This document shows, in pieces, positions 7,851-18,343 of a stretch of 64,000 nucleotides of DNA. Both the position numbers and the translations under genes were made by a program. The stretch lies in NCBI GenBank assembly GCA_035390965.1, contig DAOPKE010000002.1, positions 1 to 64,000 of the forward strand. The letters are read 5' to 3'. Position 1 is the first letter of the stretch; each line of letters opens with the position of its first letter. Below the pieces are notes generated by a model. It saw only the letters and a list, made by a program, of their open reading frames with translations. It was not told the origin of the DNA and ran no database searches. The DNA is from GWF2-43-63 sp035390965. GTDB lineage: Bacteria; Bacteroidota; Bacteroidia; Bacteroidales; DTU049.

Positions 7851-9308
7851 ATGGACACGTCCACGCTCAAACTGGAAAATCTGAAAAGCCTGATGCCTGC
7901 GGAATTCACTCCCGGACAAATTGCCGAAGCTCAAACAATATTTCTAAAAAAACTATCCGAACTCTCTCATCGTCATTACGGAGGAAAAATCCAGACCGTT
8001 CCGAAAGCCCCTGTGCCCGGCTTCAACTGGTTTAATGTATGGTACACTCCGGGTGTTTCGTCGGTTTCAACCGGCATACGCGACAACAATGATCTCTCGT
8101 TTGAACTTTCAAACCGCGGCAATCTGGTTGCCGTTATCAGCGACAGTACACGGGTTCTGGGCGATGGCGATGTAACTCCATCCGGTGGGCTTGGCGTGAT
8201 GGAAGGAAAGGCCTATCTGATGAAATATCTGGGCGGAGTTGATGGGGTTGCACTGTGCGTTGACAGCAAGGGAAAAGACGGAAAAAACGATCCTGACAAA
8301 ATCATTGAATTTGTTAAAATGGTACAGCACAGTTTTGGAGCTGTAAACCTCGAAGACATCAGTCAACCGAATTGTTTTAAAGTATTGGATGTCCTTCGTG
8401 AAGAATGCGATATACCAGTATGGCACGACGATGCACAGGGCACAGCCAGTGTAACGCTGGCCGGAGTAATAAATGCGCTGAAACTGGCCGGAAAAAAAAT
8501 GAGTGATGCCCGCTTTGTTCTTTTCGGTGCCGGAGCATCCAATACCACCATTGCACGGCTGCTTATCACCGACGGAGCCAATCCCGCCAATATCATCATT
8601 TTTGACAGCAAAGGTTCTTTAAATAAAACCCGAAAGGATATTGAGTCCGACACCCGTTTTTACCGCAAATGGGAATTGTGTTGCAGCACCAATCCGCAAT
8701 GCACCTCCACCTTGGAAGAAGCAATGAACGGTGCCGATGTGCTTATATCTCTTTCAACGCCGGGGCCCGAAACCATTAAACAAGACTGGATCAGACGAAT
8801 GGCGCCAAAATCCATTGTTTTTGTATGTGCCAATCCGGTGCCTGAAATATATCCCTATGCAGCCAAAGAAGCAGGAGCTTTTATTGTTGCTACAGGTCGC
8901 GGTGATTTTCCAAACCAGGTCAACAATTCCATCGGTTTTCCGGGAATTCTGAAAGGAGCATTGATGGTCAGAGCCCGTAAAATCACTGACAACATGGCCA
9001 TTGCAGCAGCCCATTCGCTGGCCGGTTATGCCGAAAAACGCGGCATCGACCCCGAAAACATTGTACCAACCATGGATGAAGCCGATGTTTTTCCATTCGA
9101 GGCAGCCGATGTTGCCATGCAGGCCATCAAAGACGGTGTTGCACGAAAACCTCTTTCGCACGAAGAAGCTTATCAATGGGCAAAAAAAGACATTGAATAT
9201 TCGCGAAATCTCGTGAAATCAATGTCAGATGGCGGCTTTTTGCCCGATCCACCCGCCGCTGTCATTGAACAAGCTCTGGAATTTGCAATCAATAAGGTTA
9301 AAAAATAA
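7851..9308 (+). CDS. NAD(P)-dependent malic enzyme
   Basis: Malic enzyme decarboxylates malate to pyruvate and reduces NAD(P). The 485 residues carry the malic N-terminal domain (YTPGVSSVSTGI, then GDVTPSGGLGVMEGKAYLMK with the catalytic lysine region), the metal-site motif WHDDAQGTASVTLAG, and a C-terminal Rossmann domain with FGAGASNTTIARLL. It is the short bacterial form without a fused phosphotransacetylase domain. The stop is followed after 1 bp by ruvA, so co-transcription is likely. Cofactor preference cannot be read from the sequence. Confidence 0.94.
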   Translation: MDTSTLKLENLKSLMPAEFTPGQIAEAQTIFLKKLSELSHRHYGGKIQTVPKAPVPGFNWFNVWYTPGVSSVSTGIRDNNDLSFELSNRGNLVAVISDSTRVLGDGDVTPSGGLGVMEGKAYLMKYLGGVDGVALCVDSKGKDGKNDPDKIIEFVKMVQHSFGAVNLEDISQPNCFKVLDVLREECDIPVWHDDAQGTASVTLAGVINALKLAGKKMSDARFVLFGAGASNTTIARLLITDGANPANIIIFDSKGSLNKTRKDIESDTRFYRKWELCCSTNPQCTSTLEEAMNGADVLISLSTPGPETIKQDWIRRMAPKSIVFVCANPVPEIYPYAAKEAGAFIVATGRGDFPNQVNNSIGFPGILKGALMVRARKITDNMAIAAAHSLAGYAEKRGIDPENIVPTMDEADVFPFEAADVAMQAIKDGVARKPLSHEEAYQWAKKDIEYSRNLVKSMSDGGFLPDPPAAVIEQALEFAINKVKK

Positions 9309-9309
9309 T

Positions 9310-9891
9310 ATGATTCATTTTCTCGAAGGCAAAGTTGCTGAAATAAACCCTGCATACGTTGTTATTAATTGCAACGGAATCGGATATTTTGTGAGTATTT
9401 CGCTTAACACCTATGAAAAAATTCAAGGTCAGCAAAATGTAAAACTTCTCACACATCACATTTTTCGCGAAGACGGACAATTTCTTTTTGGATTTCATTC
9501 AGAAGAAGAACGGGTTGTTTTCAGATTGCTGCTGGGTGTTTCGGGTGTTGGAGCCAATACGGCCAGGGTTATTCTTTCGGCCATGAATCCTTCCGGAGTG
9601 GTTGAAGCTGTGAGTAGCAACAACGTGGCCCTGCTTCAAAAAGTGAAAGGAATCGGACAGAAAACAGCAGAAAGAATCATTGTCGATTTACGCGGAAAAA
9701 TAGACAAAGGCGCATATATTTCAGAAAATATTTCGCCACAGCACAATACAATACGACAAGAAGCGTTATCTGCATTGGCTCAGCTTGGCTTTGCACGTCA
9801 GGCCGCTGAAAAAGCTGTAGATCAGGCATTAAAGTCCGGCGACCTGACTTCAGTAGAAGATGTTATTCGTCTGGCATTGAAATATTTGTAG
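9310..9891 (+). CDS. ruvA: Holliday junction branch migration protein RuvA
   Basis: RuvA binds four-way junctions and loads the RuvB motor. From ATG 9310 the protein has 193 residues with an OB-fold N domain (IHFLEGKVAEINP... GIGYFV), two helix-hairpin-helix motifs (LLGVSGVGANTARVIL and LLQKVKGIGQKTAERIIVDL) and the C-terminal RuvB-binding domain. An upstream start at 9229 would overlap the malic enzyme and add 27 unrelated residues. The order ruvA then sprA is recurrent in Bacteroidetes as far as I recall. Confidence 0.96.
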   Translation: MIHFLEGKVAEINPAYVVINCNGIGYFVSISLNTYEKIQGQQNVKLLTHHIFREDGQFLFGFHSEEERVVFRLLLGVSGVGANTARVILSAMNPSGVVEAVSSNNVALLQKVKGIGQKTAERIIVDLRGKIDKGAYISENISPQHNTIRQEALSALAQLGFARQAAEKAVDQALKSGDLTSVEDVIRLALKYL

Positions 9892-9910
9892 AACAAACAA
9901 GAAGGAATAG

Positions 9911-12900
9911 GTGAAAGGTCTTGTATATTTTCCTGTTGTCACAACGATTGCTCTGGTTGCAGTGCAGATGTTTACGCCTGCACCACAAAAAAGAAAAATC
10001 AGTTTCGAACCCCGGCAGGTCATTACTATGCCTGCTGACTCCGACTCACTGGCCTATCCTTTTCAGGATGATCCTTTTTATTCAACTCAGGACAACAATC
10101 ACCCGCTTTTTCTCAACGATCCGAAAAATATAAAAGATACCGTAGAATTTGACCCTGAGAAAAATGAATACATTTTCAAACGTCAGATTGGAAGCATTGA
10201 TTACAGGCCCTCTTTCAGAATGGATCAGGATGAATATTTCAAATACGACTTCGACAAAGCCATCAGAGATTACTGGCATGATAGGGCAATGGCCTCAGGA
10301 AAAAGAAATGGAGCAGGCGGCATTTCCATCAATATTCCAGGCATGGGTGGCGAAAGCATTTTTGGTTCAAACACCATCGACATACGTCCGTCGGGAACTG
10401 TTGAACTCATTTTCGGAGTAAATGCAAACCGGCGTGATGACCCTGCTCTCAACGTTAAACAAAGACGTACAGCCAATTTCGACTTTCAGGAAAAAATTCA
10501 GATGAATGTTCAGGCCAAAATCGGCGACAAAGTCGATTTTGGAGTTAAATACAATACAGAATCTTCCTTTGAATTCGAAAATAAAATGAAACTTCAGTAC
10601 GAAGGCAAGGAAGATGAAATCATTAAAAGCATCGAAGCAGGAGACGTTACCCTGCCACTCAATACAACCCTCATCAACGGAAGCCAGAGTCTTTTTGGTA
10701 TCAAATCGAAACTGCAGTTTGGTAAGGTTACCGTAACTTCGGTTATTTCGCAACAAAAAAGCCAGACTTCAAACATTACAGTTTCAGGTGGAGCACAAAC
10801 CAGCGAATTTGAACTCTATTGCGACGAATACGAGGAAAAAAAGCACTTCCTGATAGGCCATTATTTCAGAAACAACTACAACCAATGGCTTGAAAACCTT
10901 CCCATTGTTGGCTCACCAATCAATATTACAAAAATTGAAGTCTGGGTAACCAACATCGGTGCAGCAACTCAGGAAAACCGTAACATTGTTGCGCTCATGG
11001 ATCTTGGCGAACAAACTCCATACAATCCCGTGGTTCCGCTCAGCATGAATCCAGATGCAGAATTCCCTGACAATGAGTCAAACGGTATGTTTGACATTAT
11101 CGACGTCAATCAGGTACGTGACATCAACAGTGTTAATTCATACATGAACAGCACCGGACTTGTTGCAGGCACCGATTATGAAAAAATTGAAAACGCCCGG
11201 CTACTGTCGCCTACCGAATACACCTACAACTCAAAACTTGGCTTCATTTCACTCAATTCGACCCTCAATGATGATCAGGTACTGGCTGTTGCATTTCAAT
11301 ATACCATTCTTGGTTATGACAGTGTTTTTCAGGTAGGGGAATTNNNNNNNNNNNNNNNNNNNNNNNNNNNNNNNNNNNNNNNNNNNNNNNNNNNNNNNNN
11401 NNNNNNNNNNNNNNNNNNNNNNNNNNNNNNNNNNNNNNNNNNNTTTTTCGATTTTATCGACAATGCCGCCACCAATGGTGGAACCATTAATTCAAAAAAC
11501 GGACGAATCTTTTTCCCGTTACTGGAACCTTTTGGAGAAGACCTGCGCGAACTCTTGGGCGATGCAGCACTGGCCGATAAATATTGCTATGACTCGCTAT
11601 ATACCATGACCAAAACCGGGGCGCGGCAATTCCCAAATAAAAACCGCTTTACCATTGCCGGGGCATTCAAATCATCCGTCGGAAATGAAATTTCCCTCAA
11701 TGCAATGAATATACCGCAGGGAAGTGTAAAAGTTACTGCCGGCGGAATTCTTCTTGCCGAAAATGTCGATTATACGGTTGACTACACTCTGGGTCGCCTG
11801 AAAATCATTAACGAAGGAATTCTCAATAGCGGAGCCCCTATCAATATCAGTCTTGAAAGCAATTCTCTTTTTTCAATTCAGACAAAAACATTTCTTGGAA
11901 CACATATCGACTACGATGTCAACAAAAATTTCCTGGTTGGCGCCACCATTATGAATCTGACCGAAAGGCCCTATACTTATAAAGTGAACATAGGCGAAGA
12001 ACCTATTTCAAACACCATGTGGGGGCTCAACCTGTCGTATCAGACCGAATCGCGTCTGATTACCAAACTGGTTGATTTTTTACCAATGATTGAAACAAAA
12101 GCCCCGTCGAGAGTAACCATCGATGCCGAAGTAGCTAACCTGATTCCAGGTCATGCCAGAGCCATCGGCAAAACAGGCACCGCCTACATCGACGACTTTG
12201 AAGGTAGTAAATCATCGATTGATATTAAAAACATTGGCACCTGGTTTCATGCTTCCATTCCTCAGGGACAGCCGTCTTTCTTTCCTGAAGCTTCCAATGA
12301 CAGCACGCTCACCAGTGGTTTCAACCGCGCCCGCCTTGCATGGTATGTGATTGATCCGCTTTTCTTCCGCGACAACAACCTCACTCCTGACCATATTGCC
12401 AACGATCCGGCCATGCTGTCGAATCATTACATGCGCGAAGTGCTCGAGACCGAGGTTTTTCCAAAGAAGGAAAACGTCAACAATATTGTCACCAACATTG
12501 CGGTGCTTGACATGGCCTACTATCCTACTGAAAAAGGACCATACAACTTCGATGTGAATCCGACTGCTGTGTCTGCCGGCATCGATGCCGACGGTTATCT
12601 GCTCGACCCATCTACTCGCTGGGCCGGAATGATGCGCAAAATCGAAACACCCGACTTTGAAGAAACCAATGTTGAATACATCGAATTCTGGATGATGGAT
12701 CCGTTCATCTACAATCCTGCACATACAGGCGGTAAACTGATTTTCAACCTTGGAGACATTTCGGAAGACGTGCTGCGCGACCACCGCAAGAGTTACGAAA
12801 ACGGACTTCCAACATCCAGTGTAATCGAAAATGTTGACACCACTCAATGGGGACGTGTTCCGATTTTGCAGGCCCTGGTCAATTCTTTTGACAATGATCC

Positions 12901-15900
12901 CACCTCAAGACAATATCAGGATATTGGACTCGACGGGCTTTCCGATGCAGACGAAGCATCGTTCTACGCCACTGCTTATCTCGATGCAATTGCCTCTGTC
13001 TTCGGTACAACTTCACAGGCATACAGCAAAGCCGCCGATGATCCTTCGAACGACAATTTCCATTATTTCCGCGGATCGGATTATGATGCCGATGAACTCA
13101 ATATCCTTGAAAGATATAAAATGTACAACGGTGTTGACGGCAACAGTCCCACCAGCGACCAATCGCCCGAAGACTACCCGACCTCATCATCAACACTACC
13201 CAACGTTGAAGACATCAACCGCGACAACACCCTCAACGAATCCGAAAGATATTTTCAATATGTGATTGACATGCAGCCATCCAAAATGGTGGTTGGTCAA
13301 AATTACATTACCGATGTTTTCAATGCTTCGGCCAACCTTGCCGACGGAACAACAGCCAATGTGAAATGGTATCAGTTCAAAATTCCGGTAAAAGACCCGG
13401 ATCAGGTTATCGGAGATATTTATGATTTTAAATCCATTCGCTTTATCCGCATTCTGATGCGTGAATTTTCGGAACCGATTGTTTTACGATTTGCCACACT
13501 GGAACTGGCACGCAGCCAATGGAGAAAATACGAAAATGCACTGCTCTATCCGGGCGAATATATTCCGGGCGATGAGCAAAACGGAACTTCATTTGACATT
13601 TCAGCTGTAAATATTGAAGAAAACGGCAGCCGCGAACCCATCCCTTATGTTTTACCACCAAGTATTGAACGCGAAGTTGGCTGGGGATCAAATACCATGT
13701 ATGAAATGAACGAGCAGGCGCTTGTTCTCAAAACATGTAACCTCATTGATGGCGATGCACGTGCAGTGTATAAAACATGCGAATTCGACATTCGACAGTA
13801 CAAAACACTGAAAATGTTCATCCACTCCGAGCTTTCACAACCCGGTGCATATACCCTCAATGATGGCGACCTCTCTGTTTTTATACGTTTGGGAACCGAC
13901 TTTACGGATAACTTCTATGAGTATGAAATACCGCTGCACCCAACCGATCTCAATGTCAGTTCACAAAACGCAGACATCAATCATCTGGTTTGGGCCGACT
14001 CACTTGATCTGAATCTTGACAGTCTCATTGAATTGAAAAAAGCACGCAATATAGCTATGCGACAAAACAATTCAGGCGTAACTCTTCTGACACCATACTA
14101 TAAATACGACGGACTGAACAAAATGACCATTGTTGGAATTCCCAATCTAAGCGATGTCAGAACCATCATGATTGGTATCCGCAATCCAAAACGCAACCCT
14201 GTCAATCTCTCTGATGACGGTCAGGCCAAATGCGCCGAAGTCTGGGTCAACGAATTGCGTCTGACCGATTTTGACGAAGATGGCGGATGGGCTGCAACCA
14301 CCCGCATCACTGCCGATTTGGCCGATATTGGTAATATAGCCGTAGTAGGCAATATGTCAACCGCCGGCTTCGGAAGCATTGAGAAAAAAGTTTCTGAACG
14401 CCAGAAAGAAAATATTATGTCTTATGATCTGGCTACCAACATTGAACTTGGAAAATTTTTACCCGAAAAAACAGGACTCAAAATCCCTATGCATTTCGAT
14501 GTGAGCGAAACATTCAGCAACCCGCAATATAATCCATTAAACCCCGACGTACTGCTCACCGAAGACCTGAACACCTACAGCGATCCGGTCGAAAGAGACT
14601 CCATCATGCAATTGGTACAAAGCTATACCCGGCGCAAGAGTCTTAACTTTGTCAATGTAAGAAAAGAAAAAACCGGCACCAGTACCAAAAACAGGATTTA
14701 TGACCTGTCAAATTTTGACCTGACTTATGCATACAACGAAGTATTCATACGAAATATTGATGTTGAATACAACCTGACAAAGACATACCGTGGAGCTCTT
14801 GGCTATAATTACACATCCACACCCAAAAATTATATTCCTTTCAAAAAAGTGAAATTTCTCAATAAAAAAGCGCTCAGATTTTTCGGAGACTTCAATTTCT
14901 ATCTGCTGCCCAAGTCTTTATCGTTCAGAACAGATCTGGATCGGGGCTACGAAGAGAATCTGCTCCGAAATAAATCAGAAGCACTCATTTTAATTGAACC
15001 AACTTACCTGAAAACTTTTTCTTGGAACCGGACTTATTCGCTCAAATACGACCTTACCAAAAGCATTAAAATAGACTATATTGCCAACGCCAATGCCCGC
15101 ATTGACGAGCCACCCGGAAGCATTGATAAAGCCGACAGCGACTATGAAGCAAAAATGGATTCAATCTGGCAGAATATCAAATCCCTGGGGCGTGTTACCA
15201 ATTACAATCAATCGCTCAAAATAAATTATGCATTGCCCATCAACAAACTTCCAATGCTCGACTGGATCAGTTCTTCGGTGCAATATGGCGGCGATTTCAA
15301 GTGGACAGCTGCACCCCTCTACAAAGATACATTGGGCAAATATGCCGAAAGCCCATATGGAAATACCATCGAAAACAACCGTTCCATTTCGGCCAATATC
15401 AATGGTAATCTGGTTAACCTCTACAACAAAATCCCTTATCTCAAAAAACTCAACCAGGCCTCGACCAAACCAAAGCAAAATGTAAACTCCCGTGCCGAAG
15501 CCATGTTGAATGACACTACGGGCAACGCAAAAAAAGACACCATACAACTGTTTAAGAAAATTGCCGATAATGTTCTTAAACTGATGATGATGACCAAAAA
15601 CGCTTCCCTTTCCTACACATTGGCCGAAGGAACCTACCTGCCTGGCTATCGCGGAGGCATGGACATTCTGGGAATGGACCTTGACAATCAGGCACCCGGT
15701 TGGGGATTTGTTTTTGGCGATCAGCGCGACATCAGACCATCGCTGGTTCAACACAATCTGCTCTCTAAGGACTCCCTTTTCAACAATGCCTATGCTAAAC
15801 GCAAAAATGAAAATCTGAATGCGCGCGTTTCGATTGAACCAGTGAAGAATATGAAAATTGAAATTACCGCTATGCGGAATTTCACCGAAAACCATAGTGA

Positions 15901-16936
15901 ATATTTCAAATTCGACGAAGCCAGCAACGCTTTCAGATCTTACTCCGGAATTGACAATGGCAGTTTCAGCTTATCAATTGTTACCTGGAGCACCGCATTT
16001 ATTCAGGACTACGACGATTATTCAAACAAAACATTCGAATATTTCAAAACCATAAGACCCGAAATTGCCGCTCAGGTTGCCCAGAACAGTCCTATTTGGG
16101 ATGGAACCTACGTTACCGACTCCACTACCGGGCAGATTTATCCCAACGGATATGGCCCCACTTCGCAGGATGTGCTTATTCCAGCTTTTCTTGCGGCCTA
16201 CACCGGCAACAATCCCGAAAAATACATAAGTTCAAAATTTCCACGAATTCCGCTCCCCAACTGGCGTTTGACCTACAACGGACTGACACAGATCCCCTGG
16301 GTGAAAAAAAGATTTAAAAGTGCCACCATTTCTCACGCTTACCGCTGCACATACAACATTGGCGGATACTCTTCCAATGTGCTTTTCTCCGATTCCGACG
16401 CTGACGGCTACACTACTGTAAAAGATGCGCTGGGCAATTATCTGCCAAAATTTGAAATTGCACAGGTAAGCATCACCGAACAGTTCAGCCCGCTTATGAA
16501 CATTGATTTGACCTGGAAAAACAGTCTTATCAGCAAAATTGAATACAAAAAATCACGCAATCTCGCTGTAAGTTTTGCCAATAACCAAATGACCGAAATC
16601 ATTTCAGGTGAAATAACGCTGGGTTTTGGGTACAGATTTAAAGACGTAGAATTTGAAATCTCCGGAAAAGATTTTAAAAGCGACCTGAGTCTGAAAGCCG
16701 ATTTTTCGATCCGAAACAACAAAACCGTTCTTCGCAAAATTGTTGAAGATGTTGACCAGATAAGTGCCGGACAAAAAGTTATTTCCATCAACCTCTCGGC
16801 AGAGTACATGCTAAGCCAGAAATTTACCATAAGGGCCTTTTTCGACAAAGTAATCAACAACCCCTACATTTCATCACAATTCCTGAACAGCAACACCAAC
16901 GCTGGTATCAGTCTCCGGTTTTCACTGGCTCAATAA
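9911..16936 (+). CDS. sprA: Cell-surface gliding/type IX secretion protein SprA
   Basis: SprA (Sov in Porphyromonas) forms the very large outer-membrane beta-barrel channel of the type IX secretion system. This frame of 2341 codons has family length. The protein begins with a hydrophobic segment (residues about 5-22), followed by the SprA N-terminal repeats (NIPGMGGESIFGSNTIDIRP, TANFDFQEKIQMNVQAKIGDKV), the GHARAIGKTGTAYIDDFEG segment and a long C-terminal region of alternating beta strands ending in RFSLAQ. The start codon is GTG at 9911, with a purine-rich GAAGGAA upstream. A 100-N gap at 11344-11443 interrupts residues about 478-511; the true missing length is unknown although the frame happens to be kept. 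Confidence 0.96.
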   Translation: MKGLVYFPVVTTIALVAVQMFTPAPQKRKISFEPRQVITMPADSDSLAYPFQDDPFYSTQDNNHPLFLNDPKNIKDTVEFDPEKNEYIFKRQIGSIDYRPSFRMDQDEYFKYDFDKAIRDYWHDRAMASGKRNGAGGISINIPGMGGESIFGSNTIDIRPSGTVELIFGVNANRRDDPALNVKQRRTANFDFQEKIQMNVQAKIGDKVDFGVKYNTESSFEFENKMKLQYEGKEDEIIKSIEAGDVTLPLNTTLINGSQSLFGIKSKLQFGKVTVTSVISQQKSQTSNITVSGGAQTSEFELYCDEYEEKKHFLIGHYFRNNYNQWLENLPIVGSPINITKIEVWVTNIGAATQENRNIVALMDLGEQTPYNPVVPLSMNPDAEFPDNESNGMFDIIDVNQVRDINSVNSYMNSTGLVAGTDYEKIENARLLSPTEYTYNSKLGFISLNSTLNDDQVLAVAFQYTILGYDSVFQVGEXXXXXXXXXXXXXXXXXXXXXXXXXXXXXXXXXXFFDFIDNAATNGGTINSKNGRIFFPLLEPFGEDLRELLGDAALADKYCYDSLYTMTKTGARQFPNKNRFTIAGAFKSSVGNEISLNAMNIPQGSVKVTAGGILLAENVDYTVDYTLGRLKIINEGILNSGAPINISLESNSLFSIQTKTFLGTHIDYDVNKNFLVGATIMNLTERPYTYKVNIGEEPISNTMWGLNLSYQTESRLITKLVDFLPMIETKAPSRVTIDAEVANLIPGHARAIGKTGTAYIDDFEGSKSSIDIKNIGTWFHASIPQGQPSFFPEASNDSTLTSGFNRARLAWYVIDPLFFRDNNLTPDHIANDPAMLSNHYMREVLETEVFPKKENVNNIVTNIAVLDMAYYPTEKGPYNFDVNPTAVSAGIDADGYLLDPSTRWAGMMRKIETPDFEETNVEYIEFWMMDPFIYNPAHTGGKLIFNLGDISEDVLRDHRKSYENGLPTSSVIENVDTTQWGRVPILQALVNSFDNDPTSRQYQDIGLDGLSDADEASFYATAYLDAIASVFGTTSQAYSKAADDPSNDNFHYFRGSDYDADELNILERYKMYNGVDGNSPTSDQSPEDYPTSSSTLPNVEDINRDNTLNESERYFQYVIDMQPSKMVVGQNYITDVFNASANLADGTTANVKWYQFKIPVKDPDQVIGDIYDFKSIRFIRILMREFSEPIVLRFATLELARSQWRKYENALLYPGEYIPGDEQNGTSFDISAVNIEENGSREPIPYVLPPSIEREVGWGSNTMYEMNEQALVLKTCNLIDGDARAVYKTCEFDIRQYKTLKMFIHSELSQPGAYTLNDGDLSVFIRLGTDFTDNFYEYEIPLHPTDLNVSSQNADINHLVWADSLDLNLDSLIELKKARNIAMRQNNSGVTLLTPYYKYDGLNKMTIVGIPNLSDVRTIMIGIRNPKRNPVNLSDDGQAKCAEVWVNELRLTDFDEDGGWAATTRITADLADIGNIAVVGNMSTAGFGSIEKKVSERQKENIMSYDLATNIELGKFLPEKTGLKIPMHFDVSETFSNPQYNPLNPDVLLTEDLNTYSDPVERDSIMQLVQSYTRRKSLNFVNVRKEKTGTSTKNRIYDLSNFDLTYAYNEVFIRNIDVEYNLTKTYRGALGYNYTSTPKNYIPFKKVKFLNKKALRFFGDFNFYLLPKSLSFRTDLDRGYEENLLRNKSEALILIEPTYLKTFSWNRTYSLKYDLTKSIKIDYIANANARIDEPPGSIDKADSDYEAKMDSIWQNIKSLGRVTNYNQSLKINYALPINKLPMLDWISSSVQYGGDFKWTAAPLYKDTLGKYAESPYGNTIENNRSISANINGNLVNLYNKIPYLKKLNQASTKPKQNVNSRAEAMLNDTTGNAKKDTIQLFKKIADNVLKLMMMTKNASLSYTLAEGTYLPGYRGGMDILGMDLDNQAPGWGFVFGDQRDIRPSLVQHNLLSKDSLFNNAYAKRKNENLNARVSIEPVKNMKIEITAMRNFTENHSEYFKFDEASNAFRSYSGIDNGSFSLSIVTWSTAFIQDYDDYSNKTFEYFKTIRPEIAAQVAQNSPIWDGTYVTDSTTGQIYPNGYGPTSQDVLIPAFLAAYTGNNPEKYISSKFPRIPLPNWRLTYNGLTQIPWVKKRFKSATISHAYRCTYNIGGYSSNVLFSDSDADGYTTVKDALGNYLPKFEIAQVSITEQFSPLMNIDLTWKNSLISKIEYKKSRNLAVSFANNQMTEIISGEITLGFGYRFKDVEFEISGKDFKSDLSLKADFSIRNNKTVLRKIVEDVDQISAGQKVISINLSAEYMLSQKFTIRAFFDKVINNPYISSQFLNSNTNAGISLRFSLAQ
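11344..11443. other. Scaffold gap of 100 N inside sprA
   Basis: Exactly 100 N, the usual placeholder for a gap of unknown size. The reading frame continues across it, which fits either chance or a true gap close to this length modulo 3. Confidence 0.97.
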
Positions 16937-16951
16937 TTTTTCAATCTGGCA

Positions 16952-16982
16952 TTGCCGGATTTAAAAAAATAGTGTAATTTTG
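16952..16982 (+). promoter_or_regulatory. gcvH promoter TTG-N20-TAatTTTG
   Basis: TTG at 16952-16954 and TAATTTTG at 16975-16982 fit the Bacteroidetes consensus with 20-bp spacing. Transcription would begin near 16988, downstream of the first in-frame ATG at 16980, so the gcvH start must be 17004. Confidence 0.75.
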
Positions 16983-17003
16983 GGCATTAAAAACAAATTG
17001 GCA

Positions 17004-17384
17004 ATGAATATTCCTGAAAACTTACTCTACACCAAAAGTCATGAATGGATTCGCGTTGAAAGCGAAACCGGTTTTATCGGCGTCAGTGATTTTGCACAGT
17101 CAGAACTCGGCGATGTCGTTTTTGTAGAAGTTGAAACCGTTGGCGAAACTCTCGACCGCGAAGAAGCGCTTGGAACCATCGAAGCAGTGAAAACTGTAAC
17201 CGACGTTTACATGCCTGTTGGCGGCGAAGTGCTCGAATTCAACGAAAAAGTAAAAGAAACACCCGACCTGATCAATAAAGATCCTTACGGCGAAGGATGG
17301 ATTGTTAAAATTAAAATTTCAAACCCAACCGAGCTTAACGATCTTATGAATGCCGAAAGCTACAAAGGACACACGGGCCACTAA
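17004..17384 (+). CDS. gcvH: Glycine cleavage system H protein
   Basis: GcvH carries the lipoyl arm that shuttles the aminomethyl group between glycine cleavage enzymes. From ATG 17004 it has 126 residues. The lipoylated lysine is K63 in LGTIEAVKTVTDVYMP, within the normal lipoyl hairpin, and the N-terminal YTKSHEWIRVE and central GVSDFAQSELGDVVFVE segments are standard. No gcvP or gcvT is adjacent. An earlier ATG at 16980 falls at the promoter and is rejected as the start. Confidence 0.96.
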   Translation: MNIPENLLYTKSHEWIRVESETGFIGVSDFAQSELGDVVFVEVETVGETLDREEALGTIEAVKTVTDVYMPVGGEVLEFNEKVKETPDLINKDPYGEGWIVKIKISNPTELNDLMNAESYKGHTGH

Positions 17385-17515
17385 TTTTATCACAGAATAT
17401 CAGCTAATTCCTGTTTTCAGGCCATAAACTTATCTTTACCGGCCTTTTTCTGAAATAATATTTGTGGAATTGCTGCTTTATTTCATCTTTGCTTAGAATC
17501 TTAAAATTATTTACC

Positions 17516-18199
17516 ATGGATATCAAGAAAAACCCGAAATACGACCTTGAAAGATACAAGGGTCTTTTCCTCGAAGCTGGGCTGGTTATAGCACTGGGTT
17601 TAATGCTGATGGCTTTCGAGTGGAGAAAATACGACAACAGCAATGATGGTTTTGAACAAATGCAGGTTGTCGAAATTCCTGAAGAAATGGTTGAAATCAC
17701 CCGTCAGGAAGAACCAGAACCACCCAAACCGGAACCACAGACAACCCTTCTCGAAATTGTTGATGACGACATTGAAGTTCAGGACGAACTCGATATCAAT
17801 GCCGAGGATGATCAGGATACTGAAGTGGGCGATTTTGTCGCTCCGGTTGATGATGGCGAGGAAGTTGAAATTGTTGAAGCAGAAATTTTTACCATTGTTG
17901 AAGAACAACCCGGTTTTCCCGGTGGCGAATCTGCCTTAATGGACTATCTCCGAAACAACATTAAGTATCCGCAACTGGCACGTGAAAGTAATATTCAGGG
18001 AACAGTATTCGTGACTTTTGTTGTCGAGCCCAACGGCGCCATTACAAACGTCAAGGTTCTTCGTGGTATTGGTGGTGGTTGCGATGATGAGGCCACACGC
18101 GTTGTAAAAAACATGCCCGCCTGGACACCTGGGAAACAGCGTGGAAAACCTGTTCGCGTTCAATTCAACCTGCCTATCAGATTTATTCTTGCAGGTTAA
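17516..18199 (+). CDS. TonB family energy transducer (first of a tandem pair)
   Basis: TonB proteins pass inner-membrane proton-motive force to outer-membrane receptors. The 227 residues have a short cytoplasmic tail rich in lysine, one membrane helix (about 16-34), a periplasmic linker with a short Pro-Glu stretch (EEPEPPKPEPQ) followed by a strongly acidic stretch, and a C-terminal TonB domain with FPGGESALMDYLRNNIKYP, GTVFVTFVVEPNG and GCDDEATRVVKNMP. This is the Bacteroidetes variant. No exbB or exbD is nearby. Start ATG 17516 is chosen because the 18 extra upstream residues are unlike the family and precede the conserved cytoplasmic tail. Confidence 0.92.
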   Translation: MDIKKNPKYDLERYKGLFLEAGLVIALGLMLMAFEWRKYDNSNDGFEQMQVVEIPEEMVEITRQEEPEPPKPEPQTTLLEIVDDDIEVQDELDINAEDDQDTEVGDFVAPVDDGEEVEIVEAEIFTIVEEQPGFPGGESALMDYLRNNIKYPQLARESNIQGTVFVTFVVEPNGAITNVKVLRGIGGGCDDEATRVVKNMPAWTPGKQRGKPVRVQFNLPIRFILAG

Positions 18200-18216
18200 T
18201 CAATAATGATCTCTTT

Positions 18217-18244
18217 TAAAAACCGGCCTTTGCCGGTTTTTTTT
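18217..18244 (+). terminator. Rho-independent terminator after first tonB
   Basis: The hairpin AAAACCGGC/GCCGGTTTT with a short CTTT loop is followed by a T run and lies about 18 bp after the stop. Confidence 0.85.
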
Positions 18245-18343
18245 ATGCCTTTTACTTTTCAGAATAGCATCTACACTGAGCAGGCATTGCAAAACACGCT
18301 ATGCAGCCATAACTTCAATCAATTAATCTTTAAAATCAAAGTT